From NCBI RefSeq assembly GCF_017639205.1, contig NZ_CP071139.1:1240001-1304000 (forward strand): a DNA stretch of 64,000 nt, in the 5' to 3' direction. The notes beneath the pieces are model-generated. The model did no database searches and was not told the DNA's origin. It was given only the letters and a program-made list of their open reading frames with translations. Below are positions 31,882-40,620 of the stretch, in pieces (within the stretch, counting starts at the first letter, position 1; the number at the start of each line of letters is the position of its first letter). A program made the position numbers and the translations under genes. Source of the DNA: Streptomyces nojiriensis. GTDB taxonomy: Bacteria; Actinomycetota; Actinomycetes; Streptomycetales; Streptomycetaceae.

Positions 31882-34749
31882 TCACGTTGAGCTACGGGCG
31901 AACGCCTCCAGTGCGTCCCTGAGCCCGGGCCGGTCGGTGCCCAGCTTGCGGCAGGCCGCCGACAGCGCCCAGTCCGGCGCGGGCAGCACCACGGTCTCCG
32001 GCACGCTCTCCTTCTCGGCGCGCACCGCGAGGTCCGCCGCCTGCCGCTCCTCCTCCGTGAGCCCGTCCTCCCAGGCCAGCCCGCACGGCAGGGCGCCGCC
32101 CAGTCCCAGCAGGGTGTCGGTGGTCTCCGCGGCCAGCCCGTCCGCACCGCATTCCCGCGCCGTCACCACGGCCTGCATCAGCACGTCCGCGTCCCGCAGC
32201 TCGGTGCCGAGGGCGGCCAGGGCGCAGGCCAGTTCGTAGCCCGCCGGTGAGGCCGAGAGCAGGGTGACCGCCTCCCGGAGGAGCCCGGCCCGCTCCTCGG
32301 GGGCGGCGACCTGCGCCGCGACCCGCAGGGCCTGGCCGATGCCCGAGGCGGCGCCGAAGGCGCGGGCCCGCCGGACGGCGTCGTCGGCCAGGGCGCGGGC
32401 CCGCCGCGGATCCTCCGCGGCCACCGCCCGGGCGAGGTGCAGCTGCCACGGGCACCAGGCCGGGTTCTGGATGCCGCGCGGGGTCAGCCGCCGGTCGACC
32501 GCCTCCAGTTCGACGATCGCGGCCTGGACCTCGCCCCGGGACAGCAGCAGTTCGGCGTAGACGGTCTGCGAGTCGGGGAAGACCACGGCCGCCGGGAAGG
32601 GGCTGCCGTACTCGTGCTCCCGGGCCAGCTCCCAGGCCTCTTCGGGCCGGCCCCGTGCGAGCAGCGTGGTGAGGAGGATGGCTATGGCGTACCAGTGCAC
32701 GGGGGTGCGCCGGCCCACCCGTTCGGCGAGCCGCAGCCCGGCCCGGGCCAGTTCCTCGGCCTCCACGAGCCGCCCGCGCCGGTAGCGGACGTAGGCCCGC
32801 AGGCTGTAGGCGAAGGAGAGGTGCGCCCCGCGCCAGCCGTGCCGTTCGAACTCGGCGGTGCCCGCCTCGAACAGCTCCTCGGCCCGTCCGGGCCGGTCGG
32901 TGTACATGTGCGCCATCGCGACCAGGACCGGGACCTCGAAGCCGCGGTCCTCGTGGGCCCAGCTGAAGGGCTGCTCCAGCACCCGTCCGGCGTGATGCAG
33001 CACCACGTCGACCGGCTCGCCCCGCAGGCAGGCGTCCCAGGCGCGCAGGCCGATGATGTACCGCTCGGTGAGGTCGCGCCCGGTCAGCCGGTCGGCGAGG
33101 CGGGCGAGCCGCCGGGATCGGGCCGGGGAGTCGGTCTCGGCGGCGTTGAAGGCGTCCCACATGAACTGCTCGGACTGCAGGCGCAGCCGGGCGCGTACGT
33201 CCTGGGTGTACGGGATCTCCCGCGCGAGTGATTCCGAGGCCTCGGCGAGCCGGTCGCTGTGTGCGAGGACCTGGGCGAGCCGGATCACGATGCCCTGGCG
33301 CAGGGCCGGGTCGTCGGAGGGCTCGGCGAGGGCGGCCCGCAGGTGGTTGACCGTGTTGGCGGGTTCGGTGAGCAGGGAGGCGCAGCCCAGTTCGTAGAGG
33401 ACGGCGGCGCGTTCGTCGAAGTCCGGGGGTTCGAGCAGCGCGCGGGCGAGCTGGCGGCGGGCGGCCTCGGGGGCGCCGGCCCGGAGGTTCTCGCCGGCGG
33501 CCTCGCGCAGGGTGCGCACCACCCAGGGGTCGTTCTCGGGGTGGGTCTCCAGCAGGTGGCGGGCGGCCGCGGAGGAGCCGAGCCCTGCGTCGACGACGGC
33601 TGCCGCGGCCTTGCCGTGGAGGGCGACGCGGAGCGCGTCGGGGATGGCGCGGTAGATGGCGGTGGCGATGAGCGGGTGGACGAACTCCAGCCCGGTCTCG
33701 CCGTCGGGTCCCTCGGCGGCGGCCGCCGAGAGGATGCGGGCGTCGCGCAGCCGCCGGGTGGCGTCCACGGCTTCCTCGGCGCCGAGGGCGGCGACCCGGG
33801 CGGCGATGTCCTGCGGGATGGCGGTGCCGAGGACGGCGCAGGCCCAGGCGAAGCGGACGGTGGAGGGGCCGAGCCGTTCGAGGCGGGCGACGAGGCCGCT
33901 GCCGCGCTGGGCGGCGGCGAGGTCGCGCAGCTGCGGGGCGTTCGCCTCGACCGGGGTCAGGCCCTTGCCGCGGACCTTGGCGGTGAGTTCGACGGCCTCG
34001 AAGGGGTTGCCGGTGGTGACGGCCCAGGCCTCCTGGCAGAAGGCGTCGTCGGCGTGGGGGCCGACGGCCTCGCGGACCAGGGTGGCGACGGCTGCGGGGG
34101 TGAGCGGGGCCAGGGGCAGCGGGCGCTGTCCCGCCCGGCCGGGCAGCGTACGGAAGGCCTCGGCGTGCTCGGGCAGTTCGTCGGGGCGGTAGGCGACGAC
34201 GAGGAGCAACGGGAGGTGTTCGGCGCGCGGGGCGAAGGCCGCGAGCCAGCCGAGGGACTCGGGGTCGGCCCAGTGGGCGTCGTCGAGGACGAGGGCGACG
34301 GGGGCGCGCTTGACGACGAGGTGGGTGAGCACCCAGTCGAGCCCGTCGCGCAGGCCTTGGGGGTCGGGCGGGACGCCCTGTTCGGGGGCGCAGAGTCCGA
34401 GGGCCGGGCCGACGATGGAGTACCAGCCCCCGAGGGCGGCGCGCAGCTCCTGCTCGGAGGTGCCGGCGAGCTGGGGCTGGATGAGCTGGCGGGCGACGTG
34501 GAAGGGCTGGCTCTGTTCCTGTTCGCCGCCCCGGGCGGCGAGGACGGTGCAATTGCGGGCGAGGGCGCGGCGGCGCAGTTCGGCGAGCAGGGTGGTCTTG
34601 CCGAGTCCGGCCGGGCCGGAGAAGGCGAGCAGCGCGCCGCCCGCGTCCGGCCCGGGACCGGTGAGCTGGTCCAGGGCTTCGTCGACGATCGCGAGTTCGG
34701 CCTCGCGTTCGACCATTGTGCGCCGTGTGCGGGTCCGGCGGTCCGTCAT
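31882..34749 (-). CDS. Large AAA (STAND-type) regulator with a degenerate LuxR-like C-terminus
   Basis: A 955-residue protein with the architecture of Streptomyces large ATP-binding LuxR-type (LAL) regulators. Walker A is SGPAGLGKTTLLAEL (about residue 45) and Walker B is VALVLDDAHWAD (about 160); a long TPR-like helical region follows. The expected C-terminal LuxR HTH is recognisable at its edges (LTEEERQAADLAVRAE ... ACRKLGTDRPGLRDAL), but the central recognition helices are replaced by VPETVVLPAPDWALSA, lacking the usual SNREIA...TVExHL motif. DNA binding by a normal LuxR domain is therefore doubtful; it may act through protein partners or be decaying. The ATG is at 34749, with a G-rich but weak ribosome binding site. 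Confidence 0.85.
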   Translation of the reverse strand: MTDRRTRTRRTMVEREAELAIVDEALDQLTGPGPDAGGALLAFSGPAGLGKTTLLAELRRRALARNCTVLAARGGEQEQSQPFHVARQLIQPQLAGTSEQELRAALGGWYSIVGPALGLCAPEQGVPPDPQGLRDGLDWVLTHLVVKRAPVALVLDDAHWADPESLGWLAAFAPRAEHLPLLLVVAYRPDELPEHAEAFRTLPGRAGQRPLPLAPLTPAAVATLVREAVGPHADDAFCQEAWAVTTGNPFEAVELTAKVRGKGLTPVEANAPQLRDLAAAQRGSGLVARLERLGPSTVRFAWACAVLGTAIPQDIAARVAALGAEEAVDATRRLRDARILSAAAAEGPDGETGLEFVHPLIATAIYRAIPDALRVALHGKAAAAVVDAGLGSSAAARHLLETHPENDPWVVRTLREAAGENLRAGAPEAARRQLARALLEPPDFDERAAVLYELGCASLLTEPANTVNHLRAALAEPSDDPALRQGIVIRLAQVLAHSDRLAEASESLAREIPYTQDVRARLRLQSEQFMWDAFNAAETDSPARSRRLARLADRLTGRDLTERYIIGLRAWDACLRGEPVDVVLHHAGRVLEQPFSWAHEDRGFEVPVLVAMAHMYTDRPGRAEELFEAGTAEFERHGWRGAHLSFAYSLRAYVRYRRGRLVEAEELARAGLRLAERVGRRTPVHWYAIAILLTTLLARGRPEEAWELAREHEYGSPFPAAVVFPDSQTVYAELLLSRGEVQAAIVELEAVDRRLTPRGIQNPAWCPWQLHLARAVAAEDPRRARALADDAVRRARAFGAASGIGQALRVAAQVAAPEERAGLLREAVTLLSASPAGYELACALAALGTELRDADVLMQAVVTARECGADGLAAETTDTLLGLGGALPCGLAWEDGLTEEERQAADLAVRAEKESVPETVVLPAPDWALSAACRKLGTDRPGLRDALEAFARSST

Positions 34750-34817
34750 GGCTGGTACCCCCCAGGCCTGTTCGGGGGTTCAGCGTACGCCCGCGCGCAG
34801 CGCGAGGGATCCCAGTG

Positions 34818-34844
34818 CGGAAAAGAATCCGATCTTCTTTTCCG
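34818..34844 (-). terminator. AT-rich hairpin between ACT-domain and AAA/LuxR-like genes
   Basis: CGGAAAAGAA pairs with TTCTTTTCCG over 10 bp with a 7-nt loop, 8 bp after the ACT-domain gene. The A/T-rich stem is unusual for this genome. It probably terminates the ACT gene, but it also lies about 70 bp upstream of the AAA gene and could be regulatory. Confidence 0.6.
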
Positions 34845-34851
34845 GGGGGCT

Positions 34852-35256
34852 TCAGTCCTGTACGGAACGGGCCGCGAGGTCCTCCAGGACGGCCACGGCC
34901 TCGGCGGCCCGGTCGGCGGCCACGAAGAGGTGATCGTGGTGGTAGCCGGCGATGACGTTGCAGCTCAGACCGTGTGCGCCGAGTTCGGTGGCGAAGGCGG
35001 CGGTGAGTCCGACGGCGTCGAGGGCGGAGTGGACGCGGAGGGTGATCCACCCGGCGACGTAGTCGTACGGCAGGCCCGCCGCGTCGGCCTCCTCCTGACG
35101 CAGCACCAGGGTGAGCCCTTCGGGTTCCCGCACGGTGGCCGCGGGCCGCAGCCCGGCCGGCACCTCGGCGCCCTCCACCGTGGTGAAGACGTACCGCTCG
35201 TCCAGCAGTTCGGGCCGCATCCCGCTCAGCAGCCGCTCCAGGTCCCGCTCGGCCAT
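34852..35256 (-). CDS. ACT-domain protein
   Basis: A 134-residue protein consisting of a two-part ACT_3-type domain: MAERDLERLLSGMRPELLDERYVF at the start, GLTLVLRQEEADAAGL in the middle, then GWITLRVHSALDAVGLTAAFATEL and NVIAGYHHDHLFVAADRAAEAV. ACT domains bind amino acids or related ligands and regulate enzymes; this stand-alone type has no attached enzyme. The start chosen is the ATG at 35256. It is transcribed away from the I36-type gene and followed by a hairpin. Confidence 0.85.
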   Translation of the reverse strand: MAERDLERLLSGMRPELLDERYVFTTVEGAEVPAGLRPAATVREPEGLTLVLRQEEADAAGLPYDYVAGWITLRVHSALDAVGLTAAFATELGAHGLSCNVIAGYHHDHLFVAADRAAEAVAVLEDLAARSVQD

Positions 35257-35446
35257 CACGCGCCCACCATACCCGGCGGAGCGCGCGGGCCGCGGCCGAC
35301 CCGCGGCACCGGGCGCGCCCACGGATGCCCTCGCGGCGTGCGCATCGAGCGCCCGCCACCCCAAGGATTCTGACTCCGCGTCGACTCCTCATTCACTCCG
35401 CGTTGACCTGCTCTGCGAGGGAAACCTCAAGCCTTGCTTAACTGGC

Positions 35447-35477
35447 TTGACTCGACGGCTCGGCGTCCACCTACACT
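35447..35477 (+). promoter_or_regulatory. Possible promoter of the I36-type secreted protein gene
   Basis: TTGACT (35447-35452) and TACACT (35472-35477) are separated by 19 bp, resembling the -35/-10 pair of the main Streptomyces sigma factor (one base longer than ideal). The start would lie about 35-40 bp before the ATG at 35521, which has TGGAGGA as its ribosome binding site. Confidence 0.45.
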
Positions 35478-35520
35478 CCACCCTCGCCACTCTGGCGATC
35501 AAGGTTTCTGGAGGATATTC

Positions 35521-35961
35521 ATGACCAACATTCGGCGCGCCATGGCCGTTGCACTTCCCGCTGCGGCCGCCCTGGCCTTCAGCGTGTCTCCGGCACAGGC
35601 CGGCGTCGGTATTTACTGCACGGGAGAGGCCAACTGTGGCACCTTCTATTACAACTCCGGTCTGAGTGGATCGCGCACGACGTTCACCGGCAGCGGCGGC
35701 ATCAACGGCAGCATCAGCGACCTCGCGGGCTACAAGTTCCTGGACTCGGGTGCCGGCAAGGGCACGCCGGTGAAGAACGGCGCGGCCTCCTTCTACAACG
35801 GCAGCCCCACCCCGACCACGATCTTCTTCAACAGCGGCTACAACGGCGCCTGCGACACCGTCGCCCCGTACACGAACGCCAACCGTCTGGCGAACACGTA
35901 CAACAACAACGCCGCGCTGGCGTTCGGCGCGTCCGGCTCGAACTGCTACAAGTTCAACTGA
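35521..35961 (+). CDS. Secreted peptidase-inhibitor I36-like / small crystallin-fold protein
   Basis: A 146-residue exported protein: a Sec signal peptide (about 1-27, AFSVSPAQAGV), then a Gly/Asn/Ser-rich mature domain with four cysteines (YCTGEANCGTFYYN; GACDTV; SNCYKFN). The pattern resembles the beta/gamma-crystallin-like fold of peptidase inhibitor family I36 (SMI) proteins in Streptomyces. Codon choice is less extreme than neighbours because of many AAC codons. GGAGGA sits 7 nt before the ATG. A promoter-like pair lies 44-74 bp upstream. Confidence 0.75.
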   Translation: MTNIRRAMAVALPAAAALAFSVSPAQAGVGIYCTGEANCGTFYYNSGLSGSRTTFTGSGGINGSISDLAGYKFLDSGAGKGTPVKNGAASFYNGSPTPTTIFFNSGYNGACDTVAPYTNANRLANTYNNNAALAFGASGSNCYKFN

Positions 35962-36046
35962 CGGACTGACGGGTAATCCGTTCCTTCTTTGCATGTCGGC
36001 CCCGTGTGACCTCATGGCCTGCACGGGGCACCGCAGGAGCAACCAG

Positions 36047-36931
36047 ATGAGACGTTTGGTGCCAGCCATGCTGGCCATGTTCGCCCTGGTGGGGTGCACG
36101 GCACAGGGATCGCAGGATGACGGCGACCCGGCGGGGTCGAACCGCCCCACCAAGGATTCCGAGGCGGCGAAGGGGTCCTACACGTACCGCCTGCCCATCG
36201 CCGCGTACAGCTACACGGACGCGGAGTACGCCTCCATCGCGGCGGCCGAGCACATGCTGGCACGTACCTGCATGGCCCGCTTCTCCCTGACCTACCAGCC
36301 GCCCCCGCCGAATCCGCCCCAGCCGGGCGCCGACCGCCGGTACGGCCTGTCGGACGAGAAGTCCGCCGCCCTCTTCGGCTATCGCATGGATCCGAGCGAG
36401 GCCCCGAAGCAGCCCCCGCAGCTCGACGCCGACGTACGCGCGGTTCTGTACGGCAAGCGGGAGGACGCATCCGAGCCCGCCGAGTACCGGGGGCAGAAGG
36501 TCCCGGAAAACGGATGCCTCGGAGAGGCCCAGAGCGACCTTCGCAAGGAATACTCGGATCCGGAAGGAGCCGAGGCGGCCAGCCGGATATCGTCGCAGAG
36601 CTACGAGCAATCCATGCAGCTTCCGGAAGTACAGGCCGGCTTCAGGAATTGGTCGGCATGTATGCAGAAGAATGGATACACATACGCATCACCCCGTGAT
36701 CCGTTCGCTGCGCAGGAATTCCGCGAAGGCCCCGTGACGGAGCGGGAGAAGGCGACGGCAGGGGCCGATGTCGCCTGCAAGCGCCGGACCGGCCTGCTGG
36801 ACGTGTGGTTCACCGAGGAGTCGAAGCTCCAGACGGCGATGATCGCCAAGGACCGGCAACTACTCCAGAAGCTTCAGGACGTCCACCGGCAGAAGGTGGC
36901 CGCGGCGACGGCGATCCTCGCAAAGGGCTGA
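36047..36931 (+). CDS. Lipoprotein of unknown function
   Basis: A 294-residue protein with a lipoprotein signal (MRRLVPAMLAMFALVGC, lipobox LVGC at about residues 14-17), predicted to be anchored at the outer face of the membrane. The mature part starts with a low-complexity linker (TAQGSQDDGDPAGSNR) and then a helical, charged domain (EKSAALFGYRMDP; NWSACMQKNGYTYASPRDPF; QLLQKLQDVHRQKVAAATAIL). Single Cys residues near 82, 158, 208 and 237 might pair. I recognise no enzymatic motif; similar lipoproteins are common in Streptomyces. I chose the ATG at 36047 because GGAG lies about 9 nt upstream and the signal peptide begins there. Confidence 0.8.
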   Translation: MRRLVPAMLAMFALVGCTAQGSQDDGDPAGSNRPTKDSEAAKGSYTYRLPIAAYSYTDAEYASIAAAEHMLARTCMARFSLTYQPPPPNPPQPGADRRYGLSDEKSAALFGYRMDPSEAPKQPPQLDADVRAVLYGKREDASEPAEYRGQKVPENGCLGEAQSDLRKEYSDPEGAEAASRISSQSYEQSMQLPEVQAGFRNWSACMQKNGYTYASPRDPFAAQEFREGPVTEREKATAGADVACKRRTGLLDVWFTEESKLQTAMIAKDRQLLQKLQDVHRQKVAAATAILAKG

Positions 36932-36942
36932 GCTCGCCTCCC

Positions 36943-36976
36943 GGTGGTCCGGGTCGAAGACCGCACCCGGACCACC
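36943..36976. terminator. Bidirectional terminator between lipoprotein and DUF397 genes
   Basis: Perfect 12-bp stem GGTGGTCCGGGT / ACCCGGACCACC with a 10-nt loop, in the 67-bp gap between two convergent genes. Confidence 0.85.
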
Positions 36977-36998
36977 CGGTGATCACGAACCGGTACGC

Positions 36999-37238
36999 CT
37001 AGGTGAGGTCGAAGTCACCGCCGCGGGCGCCGAGGACGAACGCCCGCCACTCGTCCGGCGTGAAGATCAGCGATGGGCTCTCCGGCCGCTCGCTGTTGCG
37101 CATCGCGATGAAGCCCTCGACGAAGGCGATCTGGACGTCACCCGCTCCCCGGCTGCTCGACTGCCAGTCCGCCTCGGTGAGATCGAGGTCCGGCTTGCCC
37201 CAGCCGGTGAGGGGTTGCGAAATCATGCTCTCGGCCAC
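36999..37238 (-). CDS. DUF397-family protein
   Basis: A 79-residue actinobacterial DUF397 protein: DLTEADWQSSSRG, VQIAFVEGFIAMRNSERP, LIFTPDEWRAFVLGARGGDFDL. Such proteins usually accompany an XRE-type HTH regulator (the BldB/WhiJ-type pair) and act as its partner; no XRE gene is adjacent here, so it is an orphan. I chose the GTG at 37238 because GGGAGGAG lies 7 nt upstream; an internal ATG at 37226 is the alternative. Confidence 0.9.
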   Translation of the reverse strand: MAESMISQPLTGWGKPDLDLTEADWQSSSRGAGDVQIAFVEGFIAMRNSERPESPSLIFTPDEWRAFVLGARGGDFDLT

Positions 37239-37294
37239 GTGCGTGCTCCTCCCGGTACGTCGTCCGGGGGCAAGGTTAACCACCGCAGCGGGTG

Positions 37295-37332
37295 CCGGAC
37301 AGGCCACGGTGAGTCACCCGTGGCCGGTCCGG
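37295..37332 (-). terminator. Terminator of the sterol-type thiolase operon
   Basis: An imperfect long hairpin (CCGGAC / GTCCGG outside, GGCCACGG / CCGTGGCC inside), 40 bp after the stop of the thiolase gene at 37372. Confidence 0.75.
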
Positions 37333-37371
37333 CTCCCCGGCCGGCCCCTCCGTCGTCGGCCGGGCCTGTGT

Positions 37372-38538
37372 TCAGGAGGTCGGCTCCTGTGCCCCCACCA
37401 GCCACATCGCGAAGAACTGCGCGCCGCCGCCGTACGCGTGCCCCAGGGCCCGGCGGGCTCCCGGAACCTGGTGTTCCCCGGCCTGACCGCGGACCTGGAG
37501 GGCCGCCTCCGCGAAGCGGATCATGCCGGAGGCGCCGATCGGGTTGGTGGACAGGACACCGCCCGACGGATTGACCGGAAGGTCCCCGTCGAGTTCGGTG
37601 ACGCCGGCCTCCGTGAGCTTCCAGCCCTCGCCCTCCGCCGCGAAACCGAGGTTCTCCAGCCACATCGGCTCGTACCAGGAGAACGGTACGTACATCTCGA
37701 CCGCGTCGATCTCCCGGCGCGGGTCGGTGATGCCGGCCTGGCGGTAGACGTCGGCCGCGCAGTCCTTTCCGGCCTGCGGCGATACGAAGTCCTTGCCCGC
37801 GAAGAGGGTGGGTTCGCTGCGCATCGCCCCGCCGTGCACCCAGGCCGCCGGCTTCGGCGAACGGGCCGCGCCCGCCCGGTCGGTGAGGATCATCGCGCAC
37901 GCGCCGTCCGAGGAGGGGCAGGTCTCCGAGTAGCGGATCGGGTCCCACAGCATCGGCGAGGCCTGGACCTTCTCCAGGGTGATGTCGTGCTCGTGCAGGT
38001 GCGCGTACGGGTTCTTGAGCGCGTTGCGCCGGTCCTTGTACGCCACCAGCGAGCCCACCGTGTCCGGCGCGCCGGTGCGCCGCATGTACGCGCGGACGTG
38101 CGGGGCGAAGAAGCCGCCCGCGCCGGCGAGCAGTGGCTGCTGGAAGGGGACGGGGAGCGACAGGCCCCACATGGCGTTGGATTCGGACTGCTTCTCGAAG
38201 GCGAGGGTGAGGACGGTGCGGTGGACGCGGGCCGCCACCAGGTTGGCGGCGACCAGGGCGGTGGAGCCGCCGACCGAACCGGCCGTGTGCACGCGCAGCA
38301 TCGGCTTGCCGACGGCACCGAGGGCGTCCGCCAGGTACAGCTCGGGCATCATCACCCCCTCGAAGAAGTCGGGGGCCTTGCCGATGACGACCGCGTCGAC
38401 GTCCGCCCAGGTCAGTTCGGCGTCCGCGAGGGCGCGCGCCGCCGCCTCGCGGACCAGTCCGGCGATGGACACGTCGTGGCGGGCCGCCACGTGCTTGGTC
38501 TGGCCGATCCCGACGATGGCCACGGGCTCTTTGCTCAC
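37372..38538 (-). CDS. SCP-x-type thiolase / lipid-transfer protein (Ltp3-like)
   Basis: A 388-residue thiolase-superfamily protein of the non-decarboxylating SCP-x/Ltp group: VAIVGIGQTKH start, ADVDAVVIGKAPDFFEG, HTAGSVGGSTALVAANLVAA, and C-terminal LPVNPSGGVLSTNPIGASGM with GHAYGGGAQF. The usual nucleophilic Cys is not clearly present at the HTAGSVGGS site (Ala-Gly where Cys-Xaa is expected), consistent with Ltp proteins that act as aldolase-like or thiolase-like partners needing an OB-fold protein. The GTG start overlaps the previous stop (GTGA). Together with genes 38535-39593 and 39593-40552 it matches the order and sizes I recall for mycobacterial Rv3521, ltp4 and ltp3. This similarity is from memory, not a search. 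Confidence 0.85.
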   Translation of the reverse strand: MSKEPVAIVGIGQTKHVAARHDVSIAGLVREAAARALADAELTWADVDAVVIGKAPDFFEGVMMPELYLADALGAVGKPMLRVHTAGSVGGSTALVAANLVAARVHRTVLTLAFEKQSESNAMWGLSLPVPFQQPLLAGAGGFFAPHVRAYMRRTGAPDTVGSLVAYKDRRNALKNPYAHLHEHDITLEKVQASPMLWDPIRYSETCPSSDGACAMILTDRAGAARSPKPAAWVHGGAMRSEPTLFAGKDFVSPQAGKDCAADVYRQAGITDPRREIDAVEMYVPFSWYEPMWLENLGFAAEGEGWKLTEAGVTELDGDLPVNPSGGVLSTNPIGASGMIRFAEAALQVRGQAGEHQVPGARRALGHAYGGGAQFFAMWLVGAQEPTS

Positions 38539-39593
38539 CTTGCGTCCCCTTCCAGGACGGCCACCAGGTTCTGCTGGAGGCAGGGGCCGGAGGTGGCGTG
38601 GGCGACGGCCCGTCGCGATGCGCCGCGGTGGATCCGGGCGGCCGCCTCGCCGATGCGGATCAGGCCGGCGGCCATCATCGGGTTGGCGGCGAGCGCGCCG
38701 CCGGAGGGGTTGACGCTCACCTCGTCGGTCAGGCCGAGTGCCTTGCGGAGCACGATCTCCTGGGAGGAGAACGGTGCGTGCAGTTCGGCCGTGTCCACCG
38801 GGGCTTCGAAGACACCCGCGCGTTCGGCGGCGAGCCGGGTGGACGGGGAGTCGGTGAGGTCGCGCAGGCCCAGGCTGTGGGCCTCGATGCGGTGGTCGAT
38901 GCCGGTGATCCAGGCGGGGCGTTCGCACAGTCGGCGCGCGAGGTCGCCGGCGGCCAGGACGACGGCGGCCACGCCGTCGCCCACGGGCGGGCAGTCGCCG
39001 GTGCGCAGCGGCCTGACCTGGTAGTCACCCTGGGGGACGGGGCCGCGGAGCTGGGCGTGCGGGTTGGCGGTGGCCGCGTCCCGGCTGCGCGCTCCGACGG
39101 CGGCCAGGGCGCTCTCCTCGGTCTCGCCCGCGTCGATCAGGGCCTGGGCCTGGAGGGCGGCCAGGGCCACCGCGTCGGGCCAGAGCGGGGCGACGTAGTA
39201 GGGGTCCAGCTGACGGGTCAGCACGTCGCGCACCGACCCCGGTGAGGACTTCCCGTACGCGTAGACGAGCGCGGTGTCGGCCTCGCCGGTCTGGATCTTG
39301 ACCCAGGCCTCGTACAGGGCCCAGGCGCCGTCCATCTCGACGTGGGACTCGGAGATCGGCGGCCAGGCGCCGACCCCGTCGAGGGTCATGGTGAAGGAGA
39401 AGGCGCGGCCGGCCAGGTAGTCGCTGGAGCCGGAGCAGGTGAAGCCGATCTCGCCGGCCTTCAGGCCGGTGGCGGCCAGCACCTGGTGCAGGACCGGCAT
39501 GACCATCTCGACTTCGCTGAGCTCGTCGGTGCGGCGCAGGTGGTCGCTCTGCGCGAAGGCGACCACCGCGACCTCGCGGGCGTATCGGGCCAT
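38535..39593 (-). CDS. Thiolase-like lipid-transfer protein (Ltp4-like)
   Basis: A 352-residue thiolase-fold protein: REVAVVAFAQSDHLRRTDEL, GFTCSGSSDYLAGRAFSF with a Cys at the nucleophile position, GDGVAAVVLAAGDLA, and DEVSVNPSGGALAANPMMAAGL. It is smaller than canonical thiolases (about 390 residues), which fits the Ltp4-like partner in mycobacterial KstR clusters. It shares a stop/start base with the preceding OB-fold gene (TGATG) and overlaps the following thiolase by 4 nt, so all three are translationally coupled and probably form a complex that processes side-chain or aromatic CoA thioesters. Confidence 0.85.
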   Translation of the reverse strand: MARYAREVAVVAFAQSDHLRRTDELSEVEMVMPVLHQVLAATGLKAGEIGFTCSGSSDYLAGRAFSFTMTLDGVGAWPPISESHVEMDGAWALYEAWVKIQTGEADTALVYAYGKSSPGSVRDVLTRQLDPYYVAPLWPDAVALAALQAQALIDAGETEESALAAVGARSRDAATANPHAQLRGPVPQGDYQVRPLRTGDCPPVGDGVAAVVLAAGDLARRLCERPAWITGIDHRIEAHSLGLRDLTDSPSTRLAAERAGVFEAPVDTAELHAPFSSQEIVLRKALGLTDEVSVNPSGGALAANPMMAAGLIRIGEAAARIHRGASRRAVAHATSGPCLQQNLVAVLEGDAR

Positions 39594-40552
39594 CAGATGA
39601 GCTCCTTGTACGCGTCGTAGTCCGCGTCCGGTTCGCCGGTGGGTCGGTAGTGGTCGGGGTAGCGCCCGCCCTCGGTCCATACGGGCTCGACGCGCAGGCC
39701 CATGCGGACCTGGTCGTAGGGGATGCCGCCGATCCGGCCGTGGAGGGCGAGGCCGGCGCCGTCGAGGGCGATGTGGGCATAGACGTAGGGCACTTCGATG
39801 TCGAGGTTCTTGGCCTTGATGTTGACGATGCAGAAGGTGGTGACCGTGCCGGCCGGGCCGACCTCGACGCGGTCGGTGGTGGCGACCCCGCAGGTGGGGC
39901 AGGCGCCGCGCGGCGGGACGTACACCTTGTGGCAGGAGGGGCAGCGCTCGCCGACGGTCCGCCGCTCGGAGAGTGCCTCGATGTACGCGGTCTGGGCGCG
40001 GCCGGGGCTGTAGACGTAGTCGAGCCGGGCCTCGGCGACGATGCCGGTGACGGCGCCGGCGAAGCTCCCGTCGTGCGGGACGGCCGCCCCGCCGGCGGGG
40101 CCGTCGTACGGTTCGAAGCAGGCGATGTCGGTGATGGCGCCGGTGCGCTCGGCGGCCCAGCGGACGCGTACGCGCATGCCGGTGCGGACGGCGTCGGGGC
40201 CGGGCGCGTCGAGGGCGTGCAGGAGCGCGGTGTCGGCGCCGTCGAGCTTGACGAGCACCCAGGCGAAGGGGGTGTCCAGGGGCTGTTGGGGTCGGGGCCG
40301 GTCGTTCCACGCCCAGGTGGTGACGGTACCGGTGGCGGCGACCTCGACGAGCTCGCGGATCTCCTCGGCGGTGACGGGGTCGTACTCGACGGGCGGGACC
40401 ATCACCTTGCCGTCGGAGGTCTTCACCCCGAGGACGACGCCCTCGCGCAGCCCGGTGAGGAAGGCGCTCTGGACGGGCCCGAGGGACCGGGTGAAGGGAA
40501 ACTCGACGACGAGGGGCGCGCGGAGCACCTCCGGTGGGGAGGCAGCTGTCAT
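39593..40552 (-). CDS. Double OB-fold (DUF35) protein, thiolase partner
   Basis: A 319-residue protein of two DUF35-like OB-fold halves. The C-terminal half has the rubredoxin-like zinc ribbon RCPSCHKVYVPPRGACPTC (about residues 207-225) followed by OB-fold strands (GTVTTFCIVNIKAK; VPYVYAHIALDG). The N-terminal half lacks a ribbon but has the second OB-fold (VAATGTVTTWAWN; TPFAWVLVKLDG). DUF35 proteins hold acyl-CoA intermediates for thiolase-like partners in steroid side-chain degradation. The length is close to that of mycobacterial Rv3521 (about 303). GGAGAATC precedes the ATG at 40552. A 234-bp region with repeats separates it from the enoyl-CoA hydratase gene. Confidence 0.88.
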   Translation of the reverse strand: MTAASPPEVLRAPLVVEFPFTRSLGPVQSAFLTGLREGVVLGVKTSDGKVMVPPVEYDPVTAEEIRELVEVAATGTVTTWAWNDRPRPQQPLDTPFAWVLVKLDGADTALLHALDAPGPDAVRTGMRVRVRWAAERTGAITDIACFEPYDGPAGGAAVPHDGSFAGAVTGIVAEARLDYVYSPGRAQTAYIEALSERRTVGERCPSCHKVYVPPRGACPTCGVATTDRVEVGPAGTVTTFCIVNIKAKNLDIEVPYVYAHIALDGAGLALHGRIGGIPYDQVRMGLRVEPVWTEGGRYPDHYRPTGEPDADYDAYKELI

Positions 40553-40620
40553 GGCGATTCTCCGATGCGATCGATTCGGCACTTTCAGCCTCGGCTCTTT
40601 CAGCCCCGCCGGCACTTTCA

